Shown here: positions 1 through 5,943 of the stretch, piece by piece | Position numbering within the stretch: the stretch's first letter is position 1 | Layout: every line of letters begins with the position of its first letter | Made by a program: the position numbers and the translations under genes | The notes under the pieces: generated by a model | What the model was told of the DNA's origin: nothing | Seen by the model: only the letters and a program-made list of their open reading frames with translations | Databases searched by the model: none | NCBI GenBank assembly: GCA_000436475.1 | Contig: FR886144.1 | Location: forward strand, 1-16,364 | From: Eubacterium sp. CAG:248 | GTDB lineage: Bacteria; Bacillota; Clostridia; Lachnospirales; Lachnospiraceae | Length of the DNA: 16,364 nt | Direction: 5' to 3'

Positions 1-68
1 CCAGCTGTATCGCCGTCTTTTAATCCTGAAAGATTCTTCGTCTCCTTCCTGATTTGACTGATAAGCAC
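1..68 (-). CDS. Possible start of a FeoA-like protein, cut by the window edge
   Basis: Downstream of the ZIP gene, one minus-strand frame is open to the window edge and reads, from a GTG at 68, V-L-I-S-Q-I-R-K-E-T-K then NLSGLKDGDTA. The last part resembles the opening of FeoA, the small SH3-like partner of the FeoB iron transporter (typically a short lead, then a 'L-x-x-L-x-x-G' turn). A FeoA gene would fit behind a metal transporter with a metalloregulator-like operator. Against this: only 22 codons are visible, the GTG has no good ribosome binding site, and the AAGGAG at about 43-48 is not followed by a usable start codon in this frame. Another frame starting at ATG 90 is also open to the edge, so the reading frame is not settled. 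Confidence 0.28.
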   Translation of the reverse strand, partial: MLISQIRKETKNLSGLKDGDTA

Positions 69-91
69 ATTTTTTCTTACAACGCAACATT

Positions 92-874
92 TCACCCAAG
101 TGCCACATCCAGAATCATCATCAGACTAAACCCAAATGCAAAGAAAATCGTACCAATATTTGAGTGCTGTCCCTGTGACATTTCTGGGATCAATTCTTCG
201 ACCACGACATATAACATAGCTCCTGCTGCAAAGCTAAGTAAATATGGTAATGCCGGGATTACCAGCTGTGCAGCTAGAATCGTCAGCACAGCCCCAATCG
301 GTTCAACCACTCCTGAAAGTACACCTCCAAGAAATGCCTTTCCCTTACTTTCGCCCTCTGCCCTAAGAGGCATTGATATAATCGCTCCTTCTGGAAAATT
401 CTGAATAGCAATTCCAAGAGATAAAGCAAGTGCACTAGTTGCTGTAATCTGTGCATTTTCAGCAAGAAATCCTGCATACATTACACCAACAGCCATACCT
501 TCAGGAATGTTATGTAGTGTAACTGCCAACACCATCATTGTAGTTCGGCTAAGCCTGCTTTTAGGTCCCTCTGCCTGATCACTTCCAACATGAAGATGTG
601 GAATCAAATGATCAAGCGCGAGTAAAAACAATATACCAATCCAGAATCCAACAACTGCCGGAACAAATGATAAAGTTCCCATATTCTCAGATTGTTTAAT
701 AGCCGGAATCAGAAGACTCCAGATTGAAGCAGCAACCATTATGCCTGCTGCAAACCCTGCAAGTGCACGTTGCACTGACGTGCTAAGTGTTTTTCTCATA
801 AAAAACACGCATGCTGCACCTAGTGTTGTCCCAACAAACGGAATCAGTATACCTTCAAAAATATTCATAAGCAT
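92..874 (-). CDS. ZIP-family divalent metal transporter (GufA-like)
   Basis: A 260-residue polytopic membrane protein of the ZIP family, which moves Zn, Fe, Mn or similar divalent ions into the cytoplasm. The two diagnostic metal-site helices are present: HNIPEG at about residues 121-126 and QNFPEG at about 158-163, plus acidic residues in later helices (VVEPIG, VVEELIPE). The His-rich loop DHLIPHLHVG at about 88-97 lies between early helices, as in many bacterial ZIPs. I chose ATG 874 because GGAGGG (887-882) sits 7 nt upstream; the open frame continues to a TTG at 895 but that codon has no ribosome binding site. Metal specificity cannot be read from sequence; the metalloregulator-like operator upstream suggests Mn or Fe rather than Zn. 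It may be followed by a FeoA-like gene. Confidence 0.9.
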   Translation of the reverse strand: MLMNIFEGILIPFVGTTLGAACVFFMRKTLSTSVQRALAGFAAGIMVAASIWSLLIPAIKQSENMGTLSFVPAVVGFWIGILFLLALDHLIPHLHVGSDQAEGPKSRLSRTTMMVLAVTLHNIPEGMAVGVMYAGFLAENAQITATSALALSLGIAIQNFPEGAIISMPLRAEGESKGKAFLGGVLSGVVEPIGAVLTILAAQLVIPALPYLLSFAAGAMLYVVVEELIPEMSQGQHSNIGTIFFAFGFSLMMILDVALG

Positions 875-1009
875 TACTTTTCCCTCCATAATCAAAATTT
901 TTCGTATATAGCAAAAGGATTTTTCTTCAACGGTATCGTAACAGTTTAGTAGCTTGTTGATTATATTTTCTAAAATCTATTATGGTATAATCTTTCATGC
1001 CAATCCCGT

Positions 1010-1025
1010 GTTAGTTTAAACTAAC
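1010..1025. promoter_or_regulatory. 16-bp perfect palindrome, probable metalloregulator operator
   Basis: GTTAGTTTAAACTAAC is a perfect inverted repeat placed about 7 nt downstream of the predicted transcription start of the ZIP gene, where a bound repressor would block initiation or clearance. Its TTAG...CTAA arms resemble DtxR/IdeR/MntR-family boxes (for example the DtxR consensus TTAGGTTAGCCTAA). The regulator is inferred, not seen in this window. Confidence 0.6.
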
Positions 1026-1038
1026 TTTTGTTTCATAT

Positions 1039-1068
1039 ATCATAAACCATTACCCCTGCATATGTCAA
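1039..1068 (-). promoter_or_regulatory. Promoter of the ZIP transporter gene
   Basis: Minus-strand sigma-A-type promoter: perfect -35 TTGACA at 1068-1063, 18-nt spacer, -10 TATGAT at 1044-1039. The predicted start near 1032 gives a leader of about 158 nt, with the palindromic operator at its 5' end. Confidence 0.7.
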
Positions 1069-1131
1069 CAAATGCTTTACGGAGGATAATCACGTCATTC
1101 TTTTAAATGTACTTATATGCCATAGCACCAC

Positions 1132-1171
1132 AAAAGATGGAGCCGGATTAACACATCTGACTCCATCTTTT
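1132..1171 (-). terminator. Terminator after the ECF S-component gene
   Basis: Inverted repeat AAAAGATGGAG (1132-1142) and CTCCATCTTTT (1161-1171) with an 18-nt loop, 64 nt past the stop of the 1235-2002 gene. The minus-strand arm ends in TTTT, so the U tract is short; the plus strand also ends in T's, so it may work both ways. It insulates the ZIP promoter. Confidence 0.6.
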
Positions 1172-1234
1172 ATATTACATAATTACGGATTAATTGCAAC
1201 CAATCCAATCAATAACAATTTCTATAAATGCATA

Positions 1235-2002
1235 TTATAAATCCCTTAACATATCCGACTTCTTCATAACAGGTCTTAATGCCAGATATATTATAGATGC
1301 CACAACAACAGCTATAACAGCATTAACAGATGTTGTAACTGCACCTACCTTTGCAAGTGCCTTTGCAAGATCCTGAGGTACTCCTAAAAGATATGTCTTA
1401 TAGAAATATCCAACTATAGGATCTGCTACAATATTAAATAACATACCACATACGCTTGATACTACAGTTGCTATAGTAACATACTTTACAGAGTGTTCCT
1501 TAGACAACTTAAAAAGCCTGTGTGCAACAAAACCTACTATAAGTCCTATGCACAGCTTTAAGAAAAATGTCTTAGGTGCACTTGTTACATATGCTGTTGT
1601 AAGGTCGCTTATTGTCATTCCAACAGCTCCTGCAAGACCACCCCATGTACCTCCAAGAAGAAGTGCTGCAAGAACACAGAATACATTACCAAAATGGAAC
1701 ATTGTTCTTTCTGTTCCTACTGGAATATCTATTTTAATAAATGTTGCACCAACATAACATAATGCAGCACATAAAGCAGCCTGTGCTATAACCTTTGCAT
1801 CTATAGGCTTCTTTTCGTTTTTTGAAAACAGACTATATAAACCTGATATAAGTATAACTGCACCTACAATCGCTGTAAGTAAAGACACCGCATATGCTTT
1901 GTTTCCTTTAACAACATATGTATTAACGCATAATACTATACCTGCGATAAGGATAACTAAGCCTGCCACTGTCTGAATAATATTACCTTTTTTCTCTTTC
2001 AT
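1235..2002 (-). CDS. ECF transporter S component, substrate unknown
   Basis: A 255-residue integral membrane protein. Residues about 67-250 look like the substrate-binding S component of an energy-coupling factor vitamin importer of the ECF riboflavin/HMP/pyridoxine-type S family: an AxxAALCAALCYV first helix with the Ala-rich surface that docks on EcfT, then HFGNVFCVLAALLLGG (about 103-118) and a GGLAGAVGMTISDL segment, followed by a conserved AP-x-TF turn (142-146). Two further helices (about 10-29 and 37-59) precede the S domain, which is more than the six helices usual for this family. No ecfA or ecfT gene lies nearby, so it should use a shared group-II module. The substrate cannot be assigned. 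The start at ATG 2002 is forced by an in-frame TGA 9 nt upstream, but no good ribosome binding site is adjacent (see the leader entry). Confidence 0.8.
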   Translation of the reverse strand: MKEKKGNIIQTVAGLVILIAGIVLCVNTYVVKGNKAYAVSLLTAIVGAVILISGLYSLFSKNEKKPIDAKVIAQAALCAALCYVGATFIKIDIPVGTERTMFHFGNVFCVLAALLLGGTWGGLAGAVGMTISDLTTAYVTSAPKTFFLKLCIGLIVGFVAHRLFKLSKEHSVKYVTIATVVSSVCGMLFNIVADPIVGYFYKTYLLGVPQDLAKALAKVGAVTTSVNAVIAVVVASIIYLALRPVMKKSDMLRDL

Positions 2003-2023
2003 AGCATTTCATATCTTAAACAC

Positions 2024-2056
2024 CTATTCAAAATAGCATTTAAAATATTACCTCCT
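2024..2056 (-). promoter_or_regulatory. Leader with displaced Shine-Dalgarno and mini-ORF
   Basis: A perfect AGGAGG (2056-2051) lies 48 nt before the ECF gene start but 11 nt before ATG CTA TTT TGA (2039-2028), a four-codon reading frame including its stop. A small hairpin CTATT-TTG-AATAG (2036-2024) overlaps it. The 9-mer AAATGCTAT recurs at the true start, where a second mini-frame ATG CTA TGA overlaps the gene's ATG. This suggests reinitiation or translational control, though it may be chance. Confidence 0.35.
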
Positions 2057-2074
2057 TTGCATAATCTATTGCTT

Positions 2075-2096
2075 AATAAGATATATTTATCTTATT
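2075..2096. promoter_or_regulatory. Inverted repeat upstream of the ECF S-component gene
   Basis: AATAAGATA, 4-nt loop, TATCTTATT: a perfect 9-bp inverted repeat about 75-95 nt before the ECF gene start, flanked by TGCAA motifs (TTGCAT and ATGCAA within 2096-2116). It could be an operator or an RNA hairpin. No TPP, preQ1, FMN or cobalamin riboswitch signature was recognised here, and no strong promoter could be chosen. Confidence 0.35.
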
Positions 2097-2128
2097 GCAT
2101 GAAAGAATAATGCAAATCAGGTATTATT

Positions 2129-2175
2129 AAAAGTACCAATCTGATATTTTTTAATAATGTCAGATTGGTACTTTT
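2129..2175 (-). terminator. Terminator after the two-TM protein gene
   Basis: A 16-bp perfect stem: AAAAGTACCAATCTGA (2129-2144) pairs with 2160-2175 around a 15-nt AT-rich loop, 28 nt after the stop codon at 2203. The minus-strand arm ends in TTTT then AATAATA. The matching A and T tails would allow bidirectional function. Confidence 0.85.
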
Positions 2176-2202
2176 ACATCATATTAGAATATTATTTTTA
2201 TT

Positions 2203-3210
2203 TTACTGATAATCACGAACTAAAAACATAGGTTTTATAGTAACAATTTCATCATATTCTTCCTGTTCCACGGCAACACTTGAGTTCAATGCTCTTAAAT
2301 CATTCTTTAATACAGCAAGTGCTTCATCAACTTCAACTGCTCTTCCCTCTTCTATGATATCAATCATCCTTTTTATAACAACTGGATGTGCATACCAGGC
2401 TGGTACAGGAAAATCTGGATATTTTGCTATGTAATCCTGCATTTCATCTACAGCCATTTTAAGATGTGATTCTATATATTTTTTATTATTCCTTGCAGTT
2501 GGAAGCACATTGGCACTTGAGAAAAAGAATATCGCTGCCAGACCAAATAAAAGGAAATATATAGAAAATCCTGCATGTATTATAAGCGAATATATGCCAT
2601 ATATAAGTGAAGCTGCTCCAAGTAATGTTATAAAAAGTGCAACCCACTTATACGCTGGATTGCTCCTATCATACACTCTCTTTCTTTTGGCTCCCGAACT
2701 CAGATTAAGGCTTAATTCCTCTTTGTTATCAAGATAATCAAGACAATTGTTAAGCACTGCAATGTTTTCCTTTGCCTTAGGTGATAATACCCTGGCTTTC
2801 TTTTTAGCCATCTGACGTTCCTTTTCCTTAAGTCTCTTTTCAGCTTCTGCACTATGGATTCTTATATATGGATGGTTCTGTTTTATATATGATAAAAGCA
2901 TATCAACATTCTCTTCAAACTTAAAATTACACTGTTTTTCCTGTCCATTATCATATTCCACAACAAGATATGGTATAGATGCAAACAAGCCTTTTCCTGT
3001 AAATCCGCCCTTACTCATAGCAATTCTTTTATATATTCTCTTAACAGAAGAAAGTGGTATATAATATCTCCTGTCAAAATAAAAGCTATTAAGATATATA
3101 GCCTTCTCACCAACCCCACATGGTCCGAACTTTCTACAGTTCTTTTTATCCTTAATTAATTCTTCTTTTGTCAGTGAAGTCTGTGATATACATCTAGGTT
3201 TAAATATCAT
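2203..3210 (-). CDS. Unrecognised two-TM protein with N-terminal PH-like region
   Basis: A 335-residue protein I cannot assign to a named family. Residues about 34-116 read as a beta-rich module (GEKAIYLNSFYFDRRYYIPLS, then a charged KRIYKR turn, then PYLVVEYDNG and a closing helix), a pattern like bacterial PH-type domains; this is inference. A basic, Lys-rich helix (about 121-150) follows, then two hydrophobic segments at about 188-211 and 214-237 with a very short turn, so both long flanks should be cytoplasmic. The C-terminal half (about 245-330) is helical and acidic, with YPDFPVPAWYAHP as a striking motif. ATG 3210 is preceded by GGGAG (3223-3219) at 8 nt. It is transcribed away from cstA through a long structured spacer, and ends in its own strong terminator, so it is probably monocistronic. 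Confidence 0.8.
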   Translation of the reverse strand: MIFKPRCISQTSLTKEELIKDKKNCRKFGPCGVGEKAIYLNSFYFDRRYYIPLSSVKRIYKRIAMSKGGFTGKGLFASIPYLVVEYDNGQEKQCNFKFEENVDMLLSYIKQNHPYIRIHSAEAEKRLKEKERQMAKKKARVLSPKAKENIAVLNNCLDYLDNKEELSLNLSSGAKRKRVYDRSNPAYKWVALFITLLGAASLIYGIYSLIIHAGFSIYFLLFGLAAIFFFSSANVLPTARNNKKYIESHLKMAVDEMQDYIAKYPDFPVPAWYAHPVVIKRMIDIIEEGRAVEVDEALAVLKNDLRALNSSVAVEQEEYDEIVTIKPMFLVRDYQ

Positions 3211-3260
3211 ATTCCTTACTCCCTTCGTTACATTATTACATCATATCATCCTTAAATATA

Positions 3261-3306
3261 CTCCGGAAAAAATACTTTGGAAAAAGCTCCGAAAAAAACA
3301 CTTTGG
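3261..3306. repeat. Two-copy 20-nt direct repeat with 26-nt period
   Basis: CTCCGGAAAAAATACTTTGG (3261-3280) and CTCCGAAAAAAACACTTTGG (3287-3306) differ at 2 of 20 positions. On the transcribed strand each gives CCAAAG followed by a T run, so the second copy duplicates the foot and U tract of the hairpin at 3301-3395. Confidence 0.75.
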
Positions 3307-3395
3307 GACCAGTCATATGTATACTTAACAGCAACTAGTAAATCATTTCAAAAACGATGTACTAGTGCTTCATATAACATTTAACTGGCCCAGAG
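3301..3395 (-). terminator. Extended 95-nt hairpin ending in a U tract, after cstA
   Basis: Nested pairing on the minus strand: outer stem CTCTGGG/CCAGT (3395-3384) with ACTGG-bulge-CCCAAAG (3313-3301); middle stem ATGT-bulge-ATA (3380-3373) with TATACAT (3323-3317); inner stem AGCACTAGTA (3369-3360) with TACTAGT-bulge-GCT (3340-3330). The foot is followed directly by TGTTTTTTT (3300-3292), as in an intrinsic terminator, but it is far larger than usual. It begins 44 nt after the cstA stop and could instead be a structured leader of the 3210 gene, or a decayed palindromic element. Confidence 0.6.
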
Positions 3396-3438
3396 TTATC
3401 ATTAAGATTATTAGGATTAGTATGTTTATTTAAATAGT

Positions 3439-4884
3439 TTAATTGGCAGCTTTAGTTTGCTTTCTTGTTGCATACATAAATATTCCAAAGAATACCGCTG
3501 CAATAATAATACCTGCTGGATAAGCTACCTTTGTACCAAGATTCAGACATTCTTTTGCATAGAAGAAATATGTCATAGACACAGCACTCATAAATGTTGC
3601 TGGAACTGCTGTAATCCAGTAATTCTTCTTTTCCTTGAACAGGAACATGCTAGCTGTCCATAATACTATCATAGCAAGTGTCTGGTTTGTCCAGCTGAAG
3701 TATCTCCATATGATAGTATAATCAAGATGTCCTACAAATGCACCAACTGCAAGTAAAGGTACACAGAGAATAAGTCTTTTTGTAAACTTACCCTGATCAA
3801 TGCCAAACCAGTCTGCGAGTGTAAGTCTTGCACTTCTAAAGGCTGTATCACCTGATGTGATAGGGCATACAATAACACCAATCATAGCAAGTGCTACGCC
3901 AACACCACCCATTGTCTTAGAACATACATCATATATAGCAGCTGACTGTCCATTAGCAAGTATTGCACTAAGTCCTGTGCTTAAGCCATCAGTTACTTCA
4001 TATATAGAACATCCTGCTGCTGCCCATATAAGAGCTATAACACCTTCTGCAACCATGGCACCATAAAATACGAAATGTCCCTGTTTCTCTGACTTCATAC
4101 AACGTGCCATAAGAGGTGACTGTGTAGCATGGAAGCCTGATATAGCACCACACGCTACTGTAATGAACATAACACTCCAGATAGGTGTTGCCTTAGGATG
4201 CATGTTAGTAAAGTTACTCCAGATCTCTGGTACCTGATATTCTGAATGAGTAAAAATACCAATAGCAACACCAAGTGCCATAATTATAAGACATATACCA
4301 AATATTGGATAAATACGTCCGATAATCTTATCAATAGAAATAAATGTTGCAATAAAGTAGTAAGCAAGAATAATCCATAACCAGAACTCAGTGTTTGCTA
4401 CTACACCAGTTACGCCACCATTCTTAAACAAAGTTACGATAAGTCCTGCCGGACCAACTGCAAATACGGTACCTACCATAACGAGTAATACAACACTGAA
4501 AATTCTCATTACATTTTTCATAAATCCGCCAAGATATATACCGCAGACTTCTGAAATAGAAGCTCCGTTATTACGTTCTGAGAGCATTCCTGAGAAGTAA
4601 TCATGAACACCACCGGCAAATATAGTACCAAATGTAATCCAAAGAAAAACAACTGGTCCCCAAAGAGCACCCTGCATAGCACCAAATATTGGTCCAAGAC
4701 CTGCAATATTAAGAAGCTGTACTAAAAACAGTTTCCACTGTGGCATAACAACATAATCTACACCATCATTAATCTTAACTGCTGGTGTCTCTCTGTCATC
4801 AGGTGCGAATGTGTTCTCTACAACTTTACCATAGACGAAGTATCCACCTATCAGAAGAGCCAGACAAATAAAAAAACTAATCAT
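3439..4884 (-). CDS. cstA: CstA-family transporter (carbon starvation protein)
   Basis: A 481-residue polytopic membrane protein of the CstA family, short clostridial form (E. coli CstA and BtsT are about 700 residues). Family signatures seen are GTIFAGGVHDYFSGMLSERNNGASI near residues 85-110, GAISGFHATQSPLMARC near the middle, and PITSGDTAFRSARL in the second half, with many hydrophobic helices between. E. coli members import pyruvate (BtsT, CstA) and have been linked to peptide uptake under starvation; which applies here is not decidable. ATG 4884 is chosen because AGGAGG (4898-4893) lies 8 nt upstream; the frame opens at 4944, but those 20 extra residues have no ribosome binding site and lie in the leader. 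It has its own promoter, so it is likely a single-gene unit. Confidence 0.9.
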   Translation of the reverse strand: MISFFICLALLIGGYFVYGKVVENTFAPDDRETPAVKINDGVDYVVMPQWKLFLVQLLNIAGLGPIFGAMQGALWGPVVFLWITFGTIFAGGVHDYFSGMLSERNNGASISEVCGIYLGGFMKNVMRIFSVVLLVMVGTVFAVGPAGLIVTLFKNGGVTGVVANTEFWLWIILAYYFIATFISIDKIIGRIYPIFGICLIIMALGVAIGIFTHSEYQVPEIWSNFTNMHPKATPIWSVMFITVACGAISGFHATQSPLMARCMKSEKQGHFVFYGAMVAEGVIALIWAAAGCSIYEVTDGLSTGLSAILANGQSAAIYDVCSKTMGGVGVALAMIGVIVCPITSGDTAFRSARLTLADWFGIDQGKFTKRLILCVPLLAVGAFVGHLDYTIIWRYFSWTNQTLAMIVLWTASMFLFKEKKNYWITAVPATFMSAVSMTYFFYAKECLNLGTKVAYPAGIIIAAVFFGIFMYATRKQTKAAN

Positions 4885-4962
4885 AGCTTTTTCCTCCTCG
4901 TTTGATTGAATTGAATTCGATGTAAACTTAAAATATAGCTGCATCTTTTTTATTAAATTATT

Positions 4963-4972
4963 ACAGTACTGT
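4963..4972. promoter_or_regulatory. 10-bp palindrome at the cstA transcription start
   Basis: ACAGTACTGT is a perfect palindrome starting about 7 nt downstream of the predicted cstA start site, a usual repressor position. It is short enough to occur by chance; regulator unknown. Confidence 0.3.
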
Positions 4973-4985
4973 TTTTTATACTTTA

Positions 4986-5013
4986 ATTATAAACATTTTA
5001 TAAAAAATTTCAA
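4986..5013 (-). promoter_or_regulatory. Promoter of cstA
   Basis: -35 TTGAAA at 5013-5008, 16-nt T-rich spacer, perfect -10 TATAAT at 4991-4986. Predicted start near 4979 gives a leader of about 95 nt. Confidence 0.6.
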
Positions 5014-5028
5014 CTTTCAAAGTTAAAA

Positions 5029-5058
5029 AAAATGTACCGAAAATCTTCGGCACATTTT
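5029..5058 (-). terminator. Terminator after the HAD phosphatase gene
   Basis: 13-bp stem (one G-U pair) formed by AAAATGTACCGAA (5029-5041) and 5046-5058 with a 4-nt loop; on the minus strand it ends in eight T's (5032-5025). It is 79 nt past the stop at 5137 and directly precedes the cstA promoter. Confidence 0.9.
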
Positions 5059-5136
5059 GTTTATATTGTACATTTTTATATCACTTCGCATATATATTTT
5101 TAGAATTTTTAAACAATAAAACAACTCAATGCTTTA

Positions 5137-5823
5137 TTACATCTGATTAAGAAATGGAAGTATATCTTCTACTTTTTCAAGTATATAATCTGCTCCTGCA
5201 TTCTCTAACTCATCCTTTTCTGCAAAGCCATATCTTAATCCAACCGACTCAATACCTGCTTCTTTAGCTCCAAGCACATCATCTTTTCTGTCACCAATCA
5301 TGATTGAATCTGCTTTAACTGATACTATATCTGATTCGCTTATGTCCATTTTTTTCATAATCTGATTCAGTACTTCTTCTATAACATCATCTTTATGTCT
5401 TCTTTTTCCTCCCTCAAGTTCACTTCCTACTGCGACATCAAAATATTGTTCTATATCAAAATGCTTAAGTATCGTTGGAACATATATCTCAGGTTTACAT
5501 GTAGCTAATGCAACAACATATCCTTCTTTTTTCAGTCCTGAAAGAAAATCTGTTATTCCATCAAACAGCCTGTTTTCATATATTCCCTTTACAGCATATC
5601 TTTCTCTATAATATGCAACGGCCTTTAATGAATCTTCATCATCCATTCCATGAAACTTTGTAAAGCTCTCATTAAGCGGTGGTCCTATATATTTTTTTAA
5701 GACTGCCATATCATTTTCTTCTATTCCCATTTTTTCAAGAGCATACTGCACACTTTTAGTTATTCCTTCGCCTGAATCTGTTATAGTTCCATCAAGATCT
5801 AGTAATATGTATTTTTTTCTCAT
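5137..5823 (-). CDS. HAD-superfamily phosphatase, phosphoglycolate phosphatase-like
   Basis: A 228-residue cytoplasmic HAD subfamily IA hydrolase. Motif I is DLDGT at 9-13 (nucleophile D9, acid/base D11), motif II has T108 in VALATCKPE, motif III is probably K144, and motif IV is GDRKDD at 177-182. A helical cap lies between residues about 16 and 90, as in Gph, PgmB and PpaX types. These enzymes dephosphorylate small phosphometabolites such as 2-phosphoglycolate or pyrophosphate; the substrate here is not predictable. ATG 5823 has AAGGA (5836-5832) at 8 nt. Flanking terminators and a promoter at 5916-5943 suggest a single-gene unit. Confidence 0.9.
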   Translation of the reverse strand: MRKKYILLDLDGTITDSGEGITKSVQYALEKMGIEENDMAVLKKYIGPPLNESFTKFHGMDDEDSLKAVAYYRERYAVKGIYENRLFDGITDFLSGLKKEGYVVALATCKPEIYVPTILKHFDIEQYFDVAVGSELEGGKRRHKDDVIEEVLNQIMKKMDISESDIVSVKADSIMIGDRKDDVLGAKEAGIESVGLRYGFAEKDELENAGADYILEKVEDILPFLNQM

Positions 5824-5864
5824 ATAATTATTCCTTCCAGATATATTGTTAAAATGTAAGAAAT

Positions 5865-5904
5865 GGGTGTCAAAACCCTGAATATAATAAGAATTCTGAC
5901 ACCC
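5865..5904 (-). terminator. Hairpin between the flotillin and HAD genes
   Basis: GGGTGTCA (5865-5872) pairs with TGACACCC (5897-5904), with a possible inner GAAT/ATTC pairing in the 24-nt loop. The following minus-strand sequence (ATTTCTTACATTTT) is only moderately T-rich, so it may be a weak flotillin terminator or a structured HAD leader. Confidence 0.5.
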
Positions 5905-5915
5905 TGATATTAAGT

Positions 5916-5943
5916 ATTATACTATTGGATTGTAATTTATCAA
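5916..5943 (-). promoter_or_regulatory. Probable promoter of the HAD phosphatase gene
   Basis: -35 TTGATA at 5943-5938 immediately after the flotillin stop codon, 16-nt spacer, perfect -10 TATAAT at 5921-5916. The predicted start (near 5909) is upstream of the 5865-5904 hairpin, which would then lie at the start of the leader. Confidence 0.5.

Noticed and set aside
875..895. Upstream TTG start for the ZIP gene
   Set aside because: The ribosome binding site GGAGGG lies inside this extension and points to ATG 874.
2003..2128. TPP, preQ1 or cobalamin riboswitch before the ECF S component
   Set aside because: None of the conserved cores of these riboswitches could be found in the leader.
4885..4944. 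CstA start at ATG 4944
   Set aside because: The 20-residue extension is polar, has no SD, and contains the perfect AGGAGG for ATG 4884.
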